From Ashinkailepas kermadecensis (taxonomy: Eukaryota > Arthropoda > Thecostraca > Neolepadidae), in NCBI GenBank assembly GCA_034440615.1, contig JAOTOM010003950.1:124001-188000 (forward strand): a stretch of 64,000 nucleotides of DNA, in the 5' to 3' direction. The position numbers and the translations under genes were made by a program. The notes under the pieces were generated by a model. It was not told the DNA's origin, did no database searches, and saw only the letters and a program-made list of their open reading frames with translations. This document shows positions 11,470 through 24,639 of this stretch, in pieces. The number at the start of each line of letters is the position of its first letter. Position 1 is the stretch's first letter.

Positions 11470-11968
11470 ACTGCTGGCGGCACGAAACGGGCAGATGGCG
11501 AACTTGGAGATCAGCAGGTGATGGGCTCCCGGACAGACGGACAGACAGCGAAGAGAGATCAGCAGATAAATAGCTGAGGTCAGCAGGTGAAAGGTTCCGG
11601 ACAGACAGATAGACAGCGAACAAAGATCATCGGGCAACCGGTCCATGGACAAAAAGAATGCATCCGCACAAATTAACAGCAGGAAACACATTTACAAACT
11701 ATTAAATACCGGATGGAAGGCAAATGGAAAATATGCGTCCACCAGAAATCAGCACGCCATGGTGCTAATAATCAGTGGGCAACGAGCTTAGATACCAGCA
11801 AGACATAAGCCACCAACAAGCAACATTATCAAAACGTCAACACTCACGGAGACGTTTCAGGCACTGCGGTGGGGCTTGAGAGCAGTGATGTTTATGCGAG
11901 CTCCAAAATTAACACGGGAGCCGATAAGTAAGCCTTCCCGGCATTCCGAGCGCTCCCGAATTTGTCGC
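11470..11968. repeat. Short imperfect direct repeat, then unremarkable sequence
   Basis: CCGGACAGACGGACAGACAG and a related CCGGACAGACAGATAGACAG segment occur about 65 bases apart within 11530-11630, each followed by GCGAA(G/C)A and an AGATCA segment. Nothing is recognised from 11640 to 11968. Confidence 0.5.
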
Positions 11969-12300
11969 CAATCACCGACTGCATTGGCTGGGACAGCTGA
12001 CTTATCACCATGGCGGATACAGAAGTCCCATACGAAGGAGGTGGCGAAATAATATCCGCGTGATAATGCCGAACATCCCCACATGAAGGTCATTGAAGGT
12101 CATTAGCGGCAGCTACCGCGCAGCGCTAGCTACCAATCACCGACTACATTGGCTGGGACAGCTGACTAAATCACCGGCAGGTTACAGAAGTCCAATACGG
12201 AGAAGGTGGCGAAATCATAACTGCGTGGCAATGTCGAACATCTCCACACGAAGACAGCCATTAGGGTAGCTCCTACGCAGCGCAAGCCTCCAAGCTTGGT
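11969..12300. repeat. Tandem duplication, 165-bp period
   Basis: CAATCACCGACT starts at 11969 and again at 12134. GGCTGGGACAGCTGACT and GGTGGCGAAAT follow in both copies at matching distances. Two diverged copies are visible. Confidence 0.8.
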
Positions 12301-13440
12301 ATGCTTTGGCGGTGGGAAAGCTGGTGGTCACAGTGTTCTTGTTGTCTCTTGTAGCAGGTAAGTGTTCAGGGGTCAGCTCTGATACTGAGTGCAATGAGTG
12401 CGATGAGTGCTTTTCAGATGAATCACCATGCTTACAGTGAGATCTAAACCTGAAGGTCAAAGTAGCACACATTCGAGTTCCCTGGCTTACGATGCTTGAA
12501 GCTGAGTTCATGGATTGGGAAAGGTGCTCTAGGAAAAGCTAGCCGAATATGCAGGATGTATAAGCTACAAGCGTTATTTGAAGAGTATTGAAGCGTATCG
12601 GGACGCGTCCTCCAAACCTTGCACAGTTTAACATTACGGTTATGGCTTTGAGTGGAAAAATCAACCTAAAGATCCTTTCATCCTCATTTCCATATCCAAA
12701 ATACGTGGCGACGGTCACCGGTCGTCGCCACGCCTCCTAGGTGTGTGGGGCGGACCCAAGGAATGCAACGTAACAGAGAAAGCGTTCGGCGTTGGTTTCT
12801 TGGGGGAGGGGGCATGTGTTTTTACAGGTTCCCAGCCTGGCTACAGGCCTGTTCCAACCACTCCAAAGAGACAGAAGCGACACCCGTGTTTCCGTTTTCA
12901 GTATGGAGTGTCGGCAAGCTAACGTGCGACCGTCCTGTTTGCAATCGGCATTGCCGATGAAGTCAGACCTGAATTTCGCCCGTGATAAACATCTGCGAAC
13001 CAGATGCATCGGTGTCCACAACGTCCGCTTGCTCGGCGTGGCGGGGAGAAGGTCCAGCATTGGTGAGGCGCTGAGCCGTAACGTGTCTCGAACTAGAATA
13101 GTTACTCTTCTTTCCTCGCCCAGCATCTGATATTGCATAACCGGTTGTTTCATACGTGACTATGCTGGGCTCTCGGTGATATTGTCTAGGTCGGCCAACG
13201 CTTCAATATTCTGCATGCTGCTACAGTGGTCAAACGGGCTGCAGATGTGGGTGCTCTCTGTTCTTCCTCAGGCTTTGTTCTCGAGTGTTGGCACTTGGCA
13301 GATCGTCGAGATTTTCTGCTGTAAGTCGGACACGATATTTCTACTTGTCCGCTGGTCTGTGCTCTCAGCTGTTTGGCTACGAACGTGATCGCCGTCCGTC
13401 GCCAGCATCGCCGCACCTCTGCCTGTGCGCTTTGACCGAC
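12301..13440. other. No recognisable feature
   Basis: An open frame at 12737-13153 (-) is moderately long but shows no family motif. No splice-bounded conserved segment was found. Confidence 0.4.
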
Positions 13441-13447
13441 GGACTGC

Positions 13448-14484
13448 ACCATGCCACACCTGGACGACCTGGTGACAACCCCACACGACGGGGTCGTGTC
13501 CCACGGCCTCCACTCCACACCTGGGCGGCCTGGTGACAGCCCCACACGACGGGGTCGTGTCCCACGGCCTCCACTCCACACCTGGGCGGCCTGGTGACAG
13601 CCCCACACGACGGGGTCGTGTCCCACGGCCTCCACTCCACACCTGGGCGGCCTGGTGACAACCCTACACGACGGGGTCGTGTCCCACGGCCTCCACTCCA
13701 CACCTGGGCGGCCTGGTGACAACCCTACACGACGGGGTCGTGTCCCACGGCCTCCACTCCACACCTGGGCGGCCTGGTGACAGCCCCACACGACGGGGTC
13801 GTGTCCCACGGCCTCCACTCCACACCTGGGCGGCCTGGTGACAACCCCACACGACGGGGTCGTGTCCCACGGCCTCCACTCCACACCTGGGCGGCCTGGT
13901 GACAACCCCACACGACGGGGTCGTGTCCCACGGCCTCCACTCCACACCTGGGCGGCCTGGTGACAACCCCACACGACGGGGTCGTGTCCCACGGCCTCCA
14001 CTCCACACCTGAGCGGCCTGGTGACAACCCCACACGACGGGGTCGTGTCCCACGGCCTCCACCCCACACCTGGGCGGCCTGGTGACAGCCCCACACGACG
14101 GGGTCGTGTCCCACGGCCTCCACTCCACACCTGGGCGGCCTGGTGACAACCCCACACGACGGGGTCGTGTCCCACGGCCTCCACCCCACACCTGGGCGGC
14201 CTGGTGACAACCCCACACGACGGGGTCGTGTCCGACGGCCTCCACTCCACACCTGGGCGGCCTGGTGACAACCCCACACGACGGGGTCGTGTCCCACGGC
14301 CTCCACTCCACACCTGGGCGGCCTGGTGACAACCCCACACGACGGGGTCGTGTCCCACGGCCTCCACTCCACACCTGGGCGGCCTGGTGACAGCCCCACA
14401 CGACGGGGTCGTGTCCCACGGCCTCCACTCCACACCTGGGCGGCCTGGTGACAGCCCCACACGACGGGGTCGTGTCGCACGATC
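13448..14484. repeat. 61-bp minisatellite with a hairpin in every unit, 17 copies
   Basis: Each unit contains CACACCTGGGCGGCCTGGTG, CCCCACACGACGGGGTCGTG and TCCCACGGCCTCCACTC. The period is 61. Each unit holds the inverted repeat ACACGAC-GGG-GTCGTGT, able to form a 7-bp hairpin with a 3-base loop. No stop occurs in the minus-strand frames, so an open frame of about 441 codons (13186-14511 -) with a 61-residue super-period results. I regard it as an artefact of repeat sequence. Confidence 0.95.
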
Positions 14485-14821
14485 GCCTCTCCGACAACTA
14501 CCCAATGGCAATGCTGGCGTTTTAGCTCACAGAGTGCAGTGGATCGTCGCAGGGTGACTGCCGCCGCCCGACCTCCACCAGCGTGTGATGAAATCATCGA
14601 GCAGGCGGCCGTCATATTTACTAGTGCAGGAGCGCATCCAGGACGGTCTAAAGATGATGAGCCAATGCTGAAGAATGGCATGGCTTAGAATAATCGCTGG
14701 CATTGGGCGGCCTTCGCTGTGGCACGAGAAAACATCGGCCTGATGACGGGGGAAATCTCCCCATGTGCTCCACCTCGCGGCTGCTCTCCTGTTCCGGAGC
14801 GTGCAGCGTGGCCCGGCTGAT

Positions 14822-14945
14822 ACACCCTCGAACATGTGCACCATCGCTGCCCAGCTGGCACACCCTCGAACATGTGCACCGTCGTGGCCCAGCTGGTACA
14901 CCCTCGAACATGTGCACCGTCGTGGCCCAGCTGGTACACGCTCAC
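14822..14945. repeat. 38-bp tandem repeat, about 3.5 copies
   Basis: ACACCCTCGAACATGTGCAC occurs at 14822, 14860 and 14898, each followed by CGTCGTGGCCCAGCTG or a close variant. A truncated copy ends near 14945. Confidence 0.9.
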
Positions 14946-14976
14946 GTGCACCCATACCGATTGATGAAGTCATATC

Positions 14977-15633
14977 CACTGGCGGATCCAGGGAGGGGCC
15001 ATTCCGGCCATGCCCCCCCCCCCTGAAGCGCTTAAATGGGGGCATAGTGTCTTGCCATCCCGAAACCAACAGAAGTAAACTAAATTAAAATGCAGCAACC
15101 TTTGCTGAGGTAAAAAAATAGCGTCCGGATTAAAAAATATCAAATTTTGAAGGTATTTTCTCTAATTGTTTGAAAGCCCAATATGGTAGCATACTAGATT
15201 CTGACCCACATCGAGGGTTCCATGCTGCTCAAGTTCTGCTTACAGCAAGAGTTGACAAAATCGGATCGGCCAGTGTGTACACGTGCATGAACGTTGACGT
15301 GGTACAATACGTTGGACGTGAACGTGAACGTTATAGTAAACAAGAACAAAAATCTGGTAACTTAGAAACGGTGGAGGTAGGCTGGGGTCCCTACACGGGG
15401 TATTATGTTGTCATTAATTATTATCTTTAAAAAATGGGCCCTTTGCCAAATAGTGGTCGAAATCCGGTACTTTTAAACCAAAAATAGTGGGATAATGGGC
15501 ACCCTTCAAATCCGTTCGAACCCTCCCCTGGTGCAATTCCTAGGTACGCCACTGGGGGAGGGGTTGGGCTGATGCCGAAAACCGAAAGTTGTCCCCCCCC
15601 AAAAAAAAACCCGGTGGACTAGATCCGCCAGTG
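14977..15633. mobile_element. hAT-like non-autonomous element (657 bp)
   Basis: The left end is CACTGGCGGATCCAGGG from 14977 and the right end is GATCCGCCAGTG finishing at 15633, an inverted pair. The flanking 8-mers are GTCATATC (14969-14976) and GCCATATC (15634-15641), 7 of 8 identical, as expected for an aged 8-bp hAT-type target duplication. No transposase is present. A second terminal motif (TACGCCACTGG near 15545) suggests a nested fragment. Confidence 0.75.
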
Positions 15634-15639
15634 GCCATA

Positions 15640-16070
15640 TCCATATACTGTTTACATTAGATGCAGCCAACCTTTGCGGCAATATACCGATTGATGAAGC
15701 CATTTCACCAACAGTAAGCATGTTCCGGGTACTTGAGCTAGGGTAGCTTTGCTTGGCCTCACCGTAAATGGCTCTCAAGAACGACCAGAGGCGTCGCCAT
15801 ACCGTATAGGATATATTGGGTGTGCCAATATATCACCTCGCCAACGGTGATGGCGAGGATTCTCTCAGCCACGGGGCTATTAACGGGATGTGGTGGTGAG
15901 CTGGTTTCATTGTGTATGGATTAGTTATATATCACTAATTTTATGACACGTTTCGAGTGCACCATTGAAACAAAATCAGACTTCTTGCTGGGGTGGCTTT
16001 ATGAACCAGGGTTATATTGCTAAGCAGAGCTTGTTGCGTGAACCCTGGCCCGGGGGCCCCACCACCCGAC
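15640..16070. other. No recognisable feature
   Basis: Unremarkable sequence. The phrase ACCGATTGATGAAG at about 15686 repeats one just left of the preceding MITE (14957), implying a small local duplication. Confidence 0.45.
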
Positions 16071-16079
16071 CCATTAATT

Positions 16080-16296
16080 CCAGTTCAACGGCAGAATTTT
16101 GACCGAGAGTTTAACGTGCCGTCAATGCACCGACACGGCCGCCCGGTAGCTCGTCCCCGGCCTCATCGGGCCAGCTGCCAACTGACCCTCCCAACCGGGG
16201 GCTAGATGCGAGCGCGCGTAACGACTCGAACCCTGTGTTGCGAGGACAGGGGGACCAGTGCAGGCCAGCGCTCTAGCCATCTGAGCTACCGGGGCG
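16080..16296 (-). mobile_element. tRNA-derived SINE
   Basis: Read on the minus strand, the right end begins GCCCCGGTAGCTCAGATGGC, a tRNA-like head. The A box TAGCTCAGATGGCTAGAGC lies at 16270-16288 and the B box GGTTCGAGTC at 16223-16232. The anticodon and T stems do not pair, so this is not a functional tRNA gene. It has the RNA polymerase III promoter layout of a SINE, followed by an unrelated GC-rich body. ATTAATT occurs at 16073-16079 and 16297-16303 and may be a short target duplication; this is weak because it is AT-rich and short. Confidence 0.65.
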
Positions 16297-16299
16297 ATT

Positions 16300-16585
16300 A
16301 ATTACCAAAAATTACTATAATTCACTAAAATTTATACTGGTCGCGTCTAAAGCCGCTGGAATGGATGTGTGCATTTGTCGACCGGTAGCGGGGAAACATT
16401 CAATGGGTGACAAAGTTCGATCGAATTATAATAAACAACACGTCTATGGTATAGAGTTGCAAGTATTGAGCCTGCGGTACCAGCACTGGGACCGGGTGGA
16501 ACTGACCGCGCGTTCGCTTTGGTTAAGGTGTGTTAAGGTGTGTCGGTTATAACCAGGCCGTGCACTTTTCCACTGAAAGGCTGGG
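16300..16585. other. No recognisable feature
   Basis: Unremarkable sequence between the SINE and the repeat-rich stretch to its right. Confidence 0.45.
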
Positions 16586-16589
16586 CTCA

Positions 16590-16672
16590 GACAGGAGGGG
16601 ACCTCATAGATGGTGGATAGATGGTAGAAGACACCTCATAGATGGTTGAAGACACCTCATAGATAGACGAGA
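16590..16672. repeat. Short tandem repeat with ACCTCATAGATGG units
   Basis: ACCTCATAGAT occurs three times within about 80 bases, with GAAGACACCTCATAGAT in the second and third. Confidence 0.75.
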
Positions 16673-16852
16673 AGATGGTGCCAGTAGCAACACGTGTGGT
16701 AGCCATAGCAACCGGCTTCATACTTTTGGAGAAAATACTGTTGCATCAACCATCCCGTGTATCGACTAGACCCAGGCTCCCCTATATATGAAATTACGTG
16801 TATATATGGAATGAATGAACTGAAATTCATACGTGCATACACGTAATGAATT

Positions 16853-16855
16853 GCG

Positions 16856-16939
<84 letters not shown>
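16853..16939. repeat. (TA)n microsatellite
   Basis: About 40 TA units with one ATACAT interruption near the left end. Confidence 0.95.
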
Positions 16940-16941
<2 letters not shown>

Positions 16942-16999
16942 GCAGTACAATTATACATCATGCAACTATATATGATTTTCTATTCAAGCAACATCTTTC

Positions 17000-17718
17000 C
17001 TTTACTTCGAATATCATTTTGTATTCCTCTATATTGCTTTGAAAGCAACCCTTCATAAATTTCGGTCCATGGAGTTTTGCGTCGAAACAAGACGTTGGGC
17101 CGAAAATTATCGTTTCCCAATCGAATCAATAGGAACCGTGAGAAATCCATAACGCAACAGATATAGCCCCATCAAGCCAAAATATATGTTGGCATTGGCG
17201 CCACCATGGATTTGGGATAGGGACGAGGATCAAACCTCCGAAGATAGTAGATATCCTGTTTTATATACCGCATTTACGAAAAAGAAGAAGACAAAAGTTC
17301 GTGTGTACTGAACTTGGATCCATATCGATGAGGCAGCAAAAGTCCAGGGCCTTTTTTCCAAGTGCCACCGCAAAACGAGCAATACCACGGCAACGAGGAC
17401 AATCGCTGAGTACCGTTTCACCTATTATGATTTCGGCATTCGCCACCATCCAACAACGTAACGCCGCACGGTTAATATCGATAAGTGAAGCGTATTCCAG
17501 ACATAAGTAGCGGAACGTCCGAATATAGGTGTGAGTGTGTGGGGGGGGGGGGGGAGTGACACCGGGTAGTTTTGGAGTCGATTCTTTTCAGTCAGCGCCA
17601 GTAATAATTAAACAACAATATGGTAGCCGCATTGAACTAGCGTGTCGTAATTAGTGGACGAGAATGTTCGCTTCACTGGGTATTCGGTCAGGCTGCCCGG
17701 GATTACGTCAGGTGCTTA
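17000..17718. other. No recognisable feature
   Basis: Mixed sequence with a G-run at 17540-17553. No gene-like frame or structured RNA was recognised. Confidence 0.45.
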
Positions 17719-17726
17719 CGTCACGC

Positions 17727-17906
17727 CAGGGGCGGATGAAGACATTTTGATCGAGGAGAGACGCACTTTTGGACTTGTGACGGCAGCTGTATGGGGTGAC
17801 GGCTGTCATTTTGACGCTTCCCGGGAGCGGGCATTTGGCGCTTATCCCCACTTCTCTACTAGGCACTTCGCCATACAAACCTGACCTCCTCCCTGGATCC
17901 GCCCTG
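17727..17906. mobile_element. hAT-like MITE (180 bp)
   Basis: Begins CAGGGGCGGATGAAG at 17727 and ends GGATCCGCCCTG at 17906. The flanking 8-mers are CGTCACGC (17719-17726) and CGTTACGC (17907-17914), 7 of 8 identical. It has no coding capacity. Confidence 0.75.
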
Positions 17907-18359
17907 CGTTACGCAAATCAAACTGGCAGTGCTACAGTGGGGCGGCTCGGTGAACATCTTCTCTGCATTAGACCGGGCTTTGACCAGAAAGTCCTATCAG
18001 ACCCAGACTAGGTTTCTGAGCTTAAAGCGAATGAAATATCTCGCGGCGAATCCCAGCGAGGGTCATTCCGTGGCCACACCCTGCAAATCGGTCAAAATGA
18101 AGCTTGATGTGGGCGAGATAGGGCCCAGATCAGGATGACCTATTAACCAATTTGCCCCGATCGGGGACCGACGAAAATGCTAGTTGGGATGGTGCTGGGG
18201 TCGTTTCATGAACTGCAGGATTCCTGTTCGCTGAGGATCTGTATATGCTCGCTGCTCCGGGTCCAGGTGTGATTGTTCGAGACCCGGGTGCCATATTTGT
18301 GTACCGCCACGATTTTTTTTTGTCGAGGCCAGTACGTTCCTCGGTGCCCAATGTAGGAT

Positions 18360-18915
18360 GTCAGCAACTTCTAGCGTGATTTTTGAGAGTCCAGAGGGAT
18401 TTCATAAGCCAGAACATTATTTTGTTCGGGGTCGCAGACTATTTTGGGGGACTCAGCTTGATTTTTGTGTGGTTCCGATGCAATTTTTGGAAAGACGCTG
18501 CATATACTTGGGTCTCATGCGAATCTTTAGGGTCCCAGTACGACTATTCGGGGTCCCTGGTGAGATCTTTTAATGGGCCCACGCGATTGTTTGGGCCCTC
18601 GAGGGAGTTTTCAATGTCTCATTGCATTTATTTGGGAACCCAGACACTCATTTTTAGGCCCCCGAAACGAACTTCGTGGCTCTAGTGCGCGACTTTGGGG
18701 GACCGGTGCGATTTTCCGGGCCCCGGCGAGAGTTGTCGTGCGCAGTTGTATGCTATTAGGTCGCCCGACGCATTTTTTGGGGGGGCCCCAACGGCAAATG
18801 TTCGGGTCCCGGCGCGAGTTTGTGGGTCCGGCACGATCCTTGGGGCCCGCTACCTCTAAGCGGGGCAGGGTGGGTCTGCCCACTTTGCCCTACCGTATTG
18901 GGTACGCCGTTGCTG
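18360..18915. repeat. Degenerate ~20-21-bp periodic array, family A
   Basis: Alternates GGGGCCC/GGGTCCC blocks with CGATTTTT/GCGATTGTTTG blocks in the same orientation as 1-600. The right end reads GGGTACGCCGTTGCTG near 18900-18915, the reverse of a GGCGTACCC-type terminus similar to the one at 27020, where the array runs the other way. The array therefore seems to be carried inside a transposable element. Confidence 0.65.
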
Positions 18916-18919
18916 GGCC

Positions 18920-21900
18920 CTGATATGCCAACCTATACTCAGCCACGGTTTTACAGACATGATGTACCGACGTGCCTGCGTGGCAGCCGATCGACTTGGA
19001 TCGACTTGGGTCACGTCATGTCAATGCTGAGGTCACGCTAACGTTCCGCAAGGCCGGAAGTTGGTCCTGTCACACTCCCACATCCGCACACTGCCTTATG
19101 AAGTGATTAGCATCGCCTCATGACGTTTGTCACACGCACAAAGCAAAGCAGAGCATTGCTTTTTTTCTTCTTCCACAATGTAAGGATCATAATCATGATC
19201 ATGATCATTCTGGCAGGTTTCATCATAAGAAACCTGTCAGAACATGCATAGGCAGGCACGAATAGGCGTACAATAATCTGCATAGGCAGGTGGGAATCTA
19301 GGACCGTGCAGTTCACCTCTCGACCTTCACGGTACCTTTTCGTACGAACATAGTGTTTTTTGGGGCAAGAGGGGATAAGCTCTGGCTGAACTCTGCTATG
19401 TCACTTGGCACAATGGCAGCTGTAGTGAACAGTCGAGGAGCGCATCACGTATCAAATGCAAAGCGGAAGGCAGCGATGAATAAGTAGAAAATGGAATAGC
19501 GGTATCGATTAACGGAAACGGTGAGGCGCAGGGAAAGCAAGTACCAATCAACCGATGTTTATTGGCAAATTATCCCGCCCAGCGGACTTCGGCCGCCTTG
19601 TCGTTCGAGAGGGAGTGGCCGCCACCCATCGCCATTTCGATAGGCGACGCCAAGGACTTTGAATACGGGTGGGGGTGGGGGGTGATACGATCATTTTGGG
19701 TCCATTCTTTGCATGCAACGCTCATAGGCGTTGTGCTAAACTTCGCGACGTTCGCGGGACAGGTCCCCTCGTCTCCCCCCCCCCTTCGGCACCGCCCATG
19801 GTAATTTCGTCCCAAATGTAGACAGAAACACAGAAAAACCAGCGCGTTGCGTGCCACGAGGAAGACTCAGTGGCACCCAGTTGTAACCAGGGCAACCAAC
19901 CCATTCACATCGGGATAAAGGTAAACTTACCGAGACGACGGGCGTCGGCAACCTCTTACCTACTTACTTACTTACTTACATACTACTTACGACAACTTCT
20001 TACTGCTGGAAGTCGGGCCACCAAGCTGTTTCAGATTAGAGTGACCCACCCTTTTTCAACCTTTCCTGGAAAGTTTTGTCCGGTGTTCGTCTTCCGCGTA
20101 TTTCGGTGCGCTAATTCCAAATATGGCATTATAAATTCGATTTTCGAACGTTTGAGTGCCACGTACGGTTGAATTTTAAGAGGAAATACCTCATGCGTCA
20201 CGGCTCGACAGTCAGATACGCCTCGTCAGTAACGCATGAACATAATGATGGCAATTAACTAATTGGAATATTGTACAACTATGTATCTGTCTTTCGGCGT
20301 AAATTGCACCCCTCAATCTTGCTTAGTAATCTCACAAATAACGTTGAGGAGTTGGCAAGTACGCCAAAATTGAGCTAGATGGCGCTAGCGTCGCCGGCAC
20401 CACGGCCGCTACAGTGCCAGCGTTCGGTCGCCATCCTCGGATTTGTGTGGGCCAAAAGTGGAATAAAATGGCCAAAAGTGGAATAAAATGTCATAGCAGC
20501 ACCTATCTGATGCGAGCGCGGTATCAGTGACGTATTCAAAGCTTACGAAGACGGTAAAATTTCATCATAGTAGCAGCTTCATCTACTGAATACCTATCGA
20601 TAACAGCGAGAATCGGGGTAGTTGTGGCGGCGAGGTCTCTCATGCTGGCACCACAAGAAAACAGCACACAGGGGGCCAAGTAGGCTGCAGCCCTCTCCTT
20701 CCGCCGGGTCGGGCCGCTGCCATGACAAGCGCATCATGCTTTTCACACAATATTGCGTGGCCATGTTAGGACTTCCAGTCGAACACGCTTTCAAGACATG
20801 CTTCGCCAATAAGAAAGGGAGAGCATGCGGCCCGGTTCATAAGCATTGCTGTTCGCCGAAGGTTGGGGAATCCGTCCCTCCTTAACCGGGTGTTGCGGGC
20901 ATAGGTGGAGACCTTTCGCGATTCCAGTGAGGTCCAGCAGCAAGAACTGCCACTCATTTGCACAAAATCCAACCTAGAATGGAAAAGACAACGATGCTGG
21001 AGTGTTCTCAGCTCCTCCCATTGGTTGTATTGCATTTACATTGACTGCTTTGCAAGGTAAATTTTCCTGGGAGAATCTAGGGATGGTCCAACAAACCCAG
21101 GGATGGTCCTACCCCTAATCCCCTCCCCCAGAGTCTCCATCAATGGATGAGGGAACACGTTCCTACCGCCCCCACCCCGTGACGTAGCCACCGCTGGGAC
21201 ACCATTTCCATAGGCATGTTTGACCAATTTCCGGGGAAATCGCAATCATTGGTTTGGGTTTTGCTTGATCGATTGCTTGAGCTTAGGGTCGCATCAACTG
21301 CAAGAGGTCATATAGTGCTTATGGTTACGGCTTTCTTCAGTTAATGTGCCACGATGAGCAACATTTCACACTTAGGTACAAATGCTCTCAACTGTGTCTC
21401 AATGGCCACCGTCCAAAGGTCAAGAAAGACCGTTGACCTTTATTAACCCGCCCCGTCATTCCGGTCAGATCCCCACACCCCGTCTCGGGGAGGGTCATTA
21501 AAAGCCCCCCTCTAACCTCCAAACTAAGCGTTGCACGAGAACGAGAGAGGTGTCATCGGAAAGCACTCGACGAGTTGGCCAGAAACCACCCCCAAAATGT
21601 TATCCCTTCAAAAAGTTACCTCACTAGGAGGGTTGTGAGGTCACGATTGACGTCATATTTTTGGCTCTGGGGAGTTCATTTGGGGAAGAAGCGCACTGAG
21701 AAACATTGCTTTAAGTAAACTTAGAATCATACAAAGTGCTTACATTAGCCAGAATATTCTATTTTGGCCCTAACAGGCAAATATGCACAATAAATAAGTC
21801 ATGCAAACGCTAACATTCAAACATTCCTCTGGTGCACTCTATTGCGTATCTGAAGGCAAGTAAACGATGAAAGTTTAATTAAAATATCTCTACCCGTTGC

Positions 21901-22426
21901 AGCGTGACGACTAGTTGAACTTTTTGGAGATAGTCTCACTTGACCGTGACTACTACTGTGACCGTTGATGACCTGACATCACTATTTTCGCAAATTGTCA
22001 AATTGATGTGAGAAAAGGTATGCAAATTTCGACGCGCTGCCATGCGCCCTTTTTCCACTATCGCGGAAACCTTACGGGGAGCGCAAAAAGAGCCCCCCCC
22101 CCCCCCTGGAGACGGCGCAGATTAACTTCTGGCGACATTTTCGATTAAAAATACATTCCAGAACATTTTGCGGCCTAAGTTTGATTGACCAACCATCGTT
22201 ACCGCTACTTAATCTAAAGTAGTATCTTCAAGGCTATTTTACAGAATATTGCAGGTGTAAGTTGCATGGGCGTTGTCACCGCTGGGCCCCTGGGTTTCGG
22301 ATCCCAATTGTATTCATTTTCGACCACCGCCTGACCCTCGAACCTGAAAATTGTTCCTGAGACGCGAGGTTGTACACCACCTGGAAACTGAAGGTAATAA
22401 CGCCCTATATCACCCTTGGCATGAGC
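18920..22426. other. Long gene-poor stretch with minor repeats
   Basis: Only small features were seen: a hairpin at 19208-19242, an (ACTT)n-like run at 19955-19990, and a 20-base direct duplication (GGCCAAAAGTGGAATAAAAT twice at about 20450-20490). A TGACGTCA palindrome lies at 21648-21655. No open frame shows a domain I know. Confidence 0.45.
19208..19242. other. Perfectly paired 14-bp hairpin
   Basis: TTCTGGCAGGTTTC (19208-19221) and GAAACCTGTCAGAA (19229-19242) pair over 14 positions with one G-T pair and a 7-base loop. A GCATAGGCAGG motif is repeated just downstream. It is too short for a usual animal microRNA precursor, and its function is unknown. Confidence 0.6.
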
Positions 22427-22434
22427 TCGGAAGT

Positions 22435-22665
22435 CAGGGGTGGATCCAGGAAGCCTGATTTGCGGGCTTTTTTATTTTAGTTTCGATTTCGATAGAGTAA
22501 TCAGATTTGAACAGCTAACATTCGTCGGGTATGTTTTAGACAGTACTTATCTCATAAAATATTCGTATATTCCGCGAAAATGCCATATTAATGCACAATT
22601 CGGCACAAATATGTATCTTGCGGGACGGGGAGCAAGTTGGCCATAATTCCCTGGATACACCACTG
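22435..22665. mobile_element. hAT-like MITE (231 bp)
   Basis: Left end CAGGGGTGGATCCAGG at 22435; right end CCTGGATACACCACTG finishing at 22665. The flanks TCGGAAGT (22427-22434) and TCCGAAGT (22666-22673) match at 7 of 8 bases. Confidence 0.75.
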
Positions 22666-22679
22666 TCCGAAGTGAAATT

Positions 22680-23215
22680 TTAAAATTGTTGTTGCGAAAC
22701 TAAGCTACCCTGGCTGTCTGGTTCGCCGACGCATCCCATACACGTTCGTCACTTCTGGAAGCACAATCAGGATTAAAGTCGACGAGCAGCTTTTCGGGAA
22801 ATGTTGACATTTGATGGACCCCGGGCGTCACTGGCTGACGGGATTGCACCAAGAATGTGGCACGAGTGGATTTGTCTGACGGCACCTCACGTATTTCTGT
22901 CTGGTGGCCTCTACTTCGGTCAGGGGCGCACTGGCAGGGGGGGGGGGCGGCGGCTGGAGACGAGCAGGCTGGCGAAACACTCTCGATAGGCAGGGCTCAA
23001 CCGGGGCTCAACGTGTGGCCATTAGCGACGGCCGCCCCGCTGGTACGCCCCTGGGTGTTCGACACGCCACGTACCAGCTGACCCCGCCGGCCGGCGGCTA
23101 ATTGTGATAGCGTGGAACGAATCGGTCTTGCCAGGCCACGGCAGCCCCATGGTGGCCAGCGCTCTGCCAGATGCAGGGCGATCGGCACTGCAATATGTCA
23201 CCTATTTGCCAGGTC
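22680..23215. other. GC-rich stretch, possible SINE-like relic
   Basis: The block 22930-23110 shares loosely ordered phrases with the SINE body at 16 kb (CAGCTGACC, CCGG-rich, GGCTA). The similarity is too weak to call a copy. Confidence 0.3.
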
Positions 23216-23224
23216 ACGGAAGCC

Positions 23225-23473
23225 CACTGGCAGACTTAGGGGAGGGGGCACGTGGTCATGACCCCAAAACGCTGATTCTTCCTGGACCGGGCCAATAAAA
23301 TGTCATTTTCTCCCAATCTAAAAATATTTTATGAGGCAAATATTTTTTTTCTTCGAACGGACCCATTGAATGTCAGCTGAAATTTGAAGTTTTCGAAGTC
23401 GGATAAACATATTTGAAATCCTCCCCCCCCCCCCCACACACACAGTTATAAGACCATCCTGGATCTGCCACTG
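23225..23473. mobile_element. hAT-like MITE (249 bp)
   Basis: Left end CACTGGCAGACTTAGG at 23225; right end CCTGGATCTGCCACTG finishing at 23473. The flanks CGGAAGCC (23217-23224) and CAGAAGCC (23474-23481) match at 7 of 8 bases. Confidence 0.75.
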
Positions 23474-23489
23474 CAGAAGCCCAATGTTG

Positions 23490-24637
<1,148 letters not shown>

Positions 24638-24639
24638 GG

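Noticed and set aside
13186..14511. 441-codon open frame on the minus strand
   Set aside because: It is the translation of a 61-bp minisatellite in which no frame happens to contain a stop; the residue pattern repeats because 61 steps through all three frames.
16200..16295. tRNA gene on the minus strand
   Set aside because: Anticodon and T stems do not form; only the polymerase III promoter boxes are kept.
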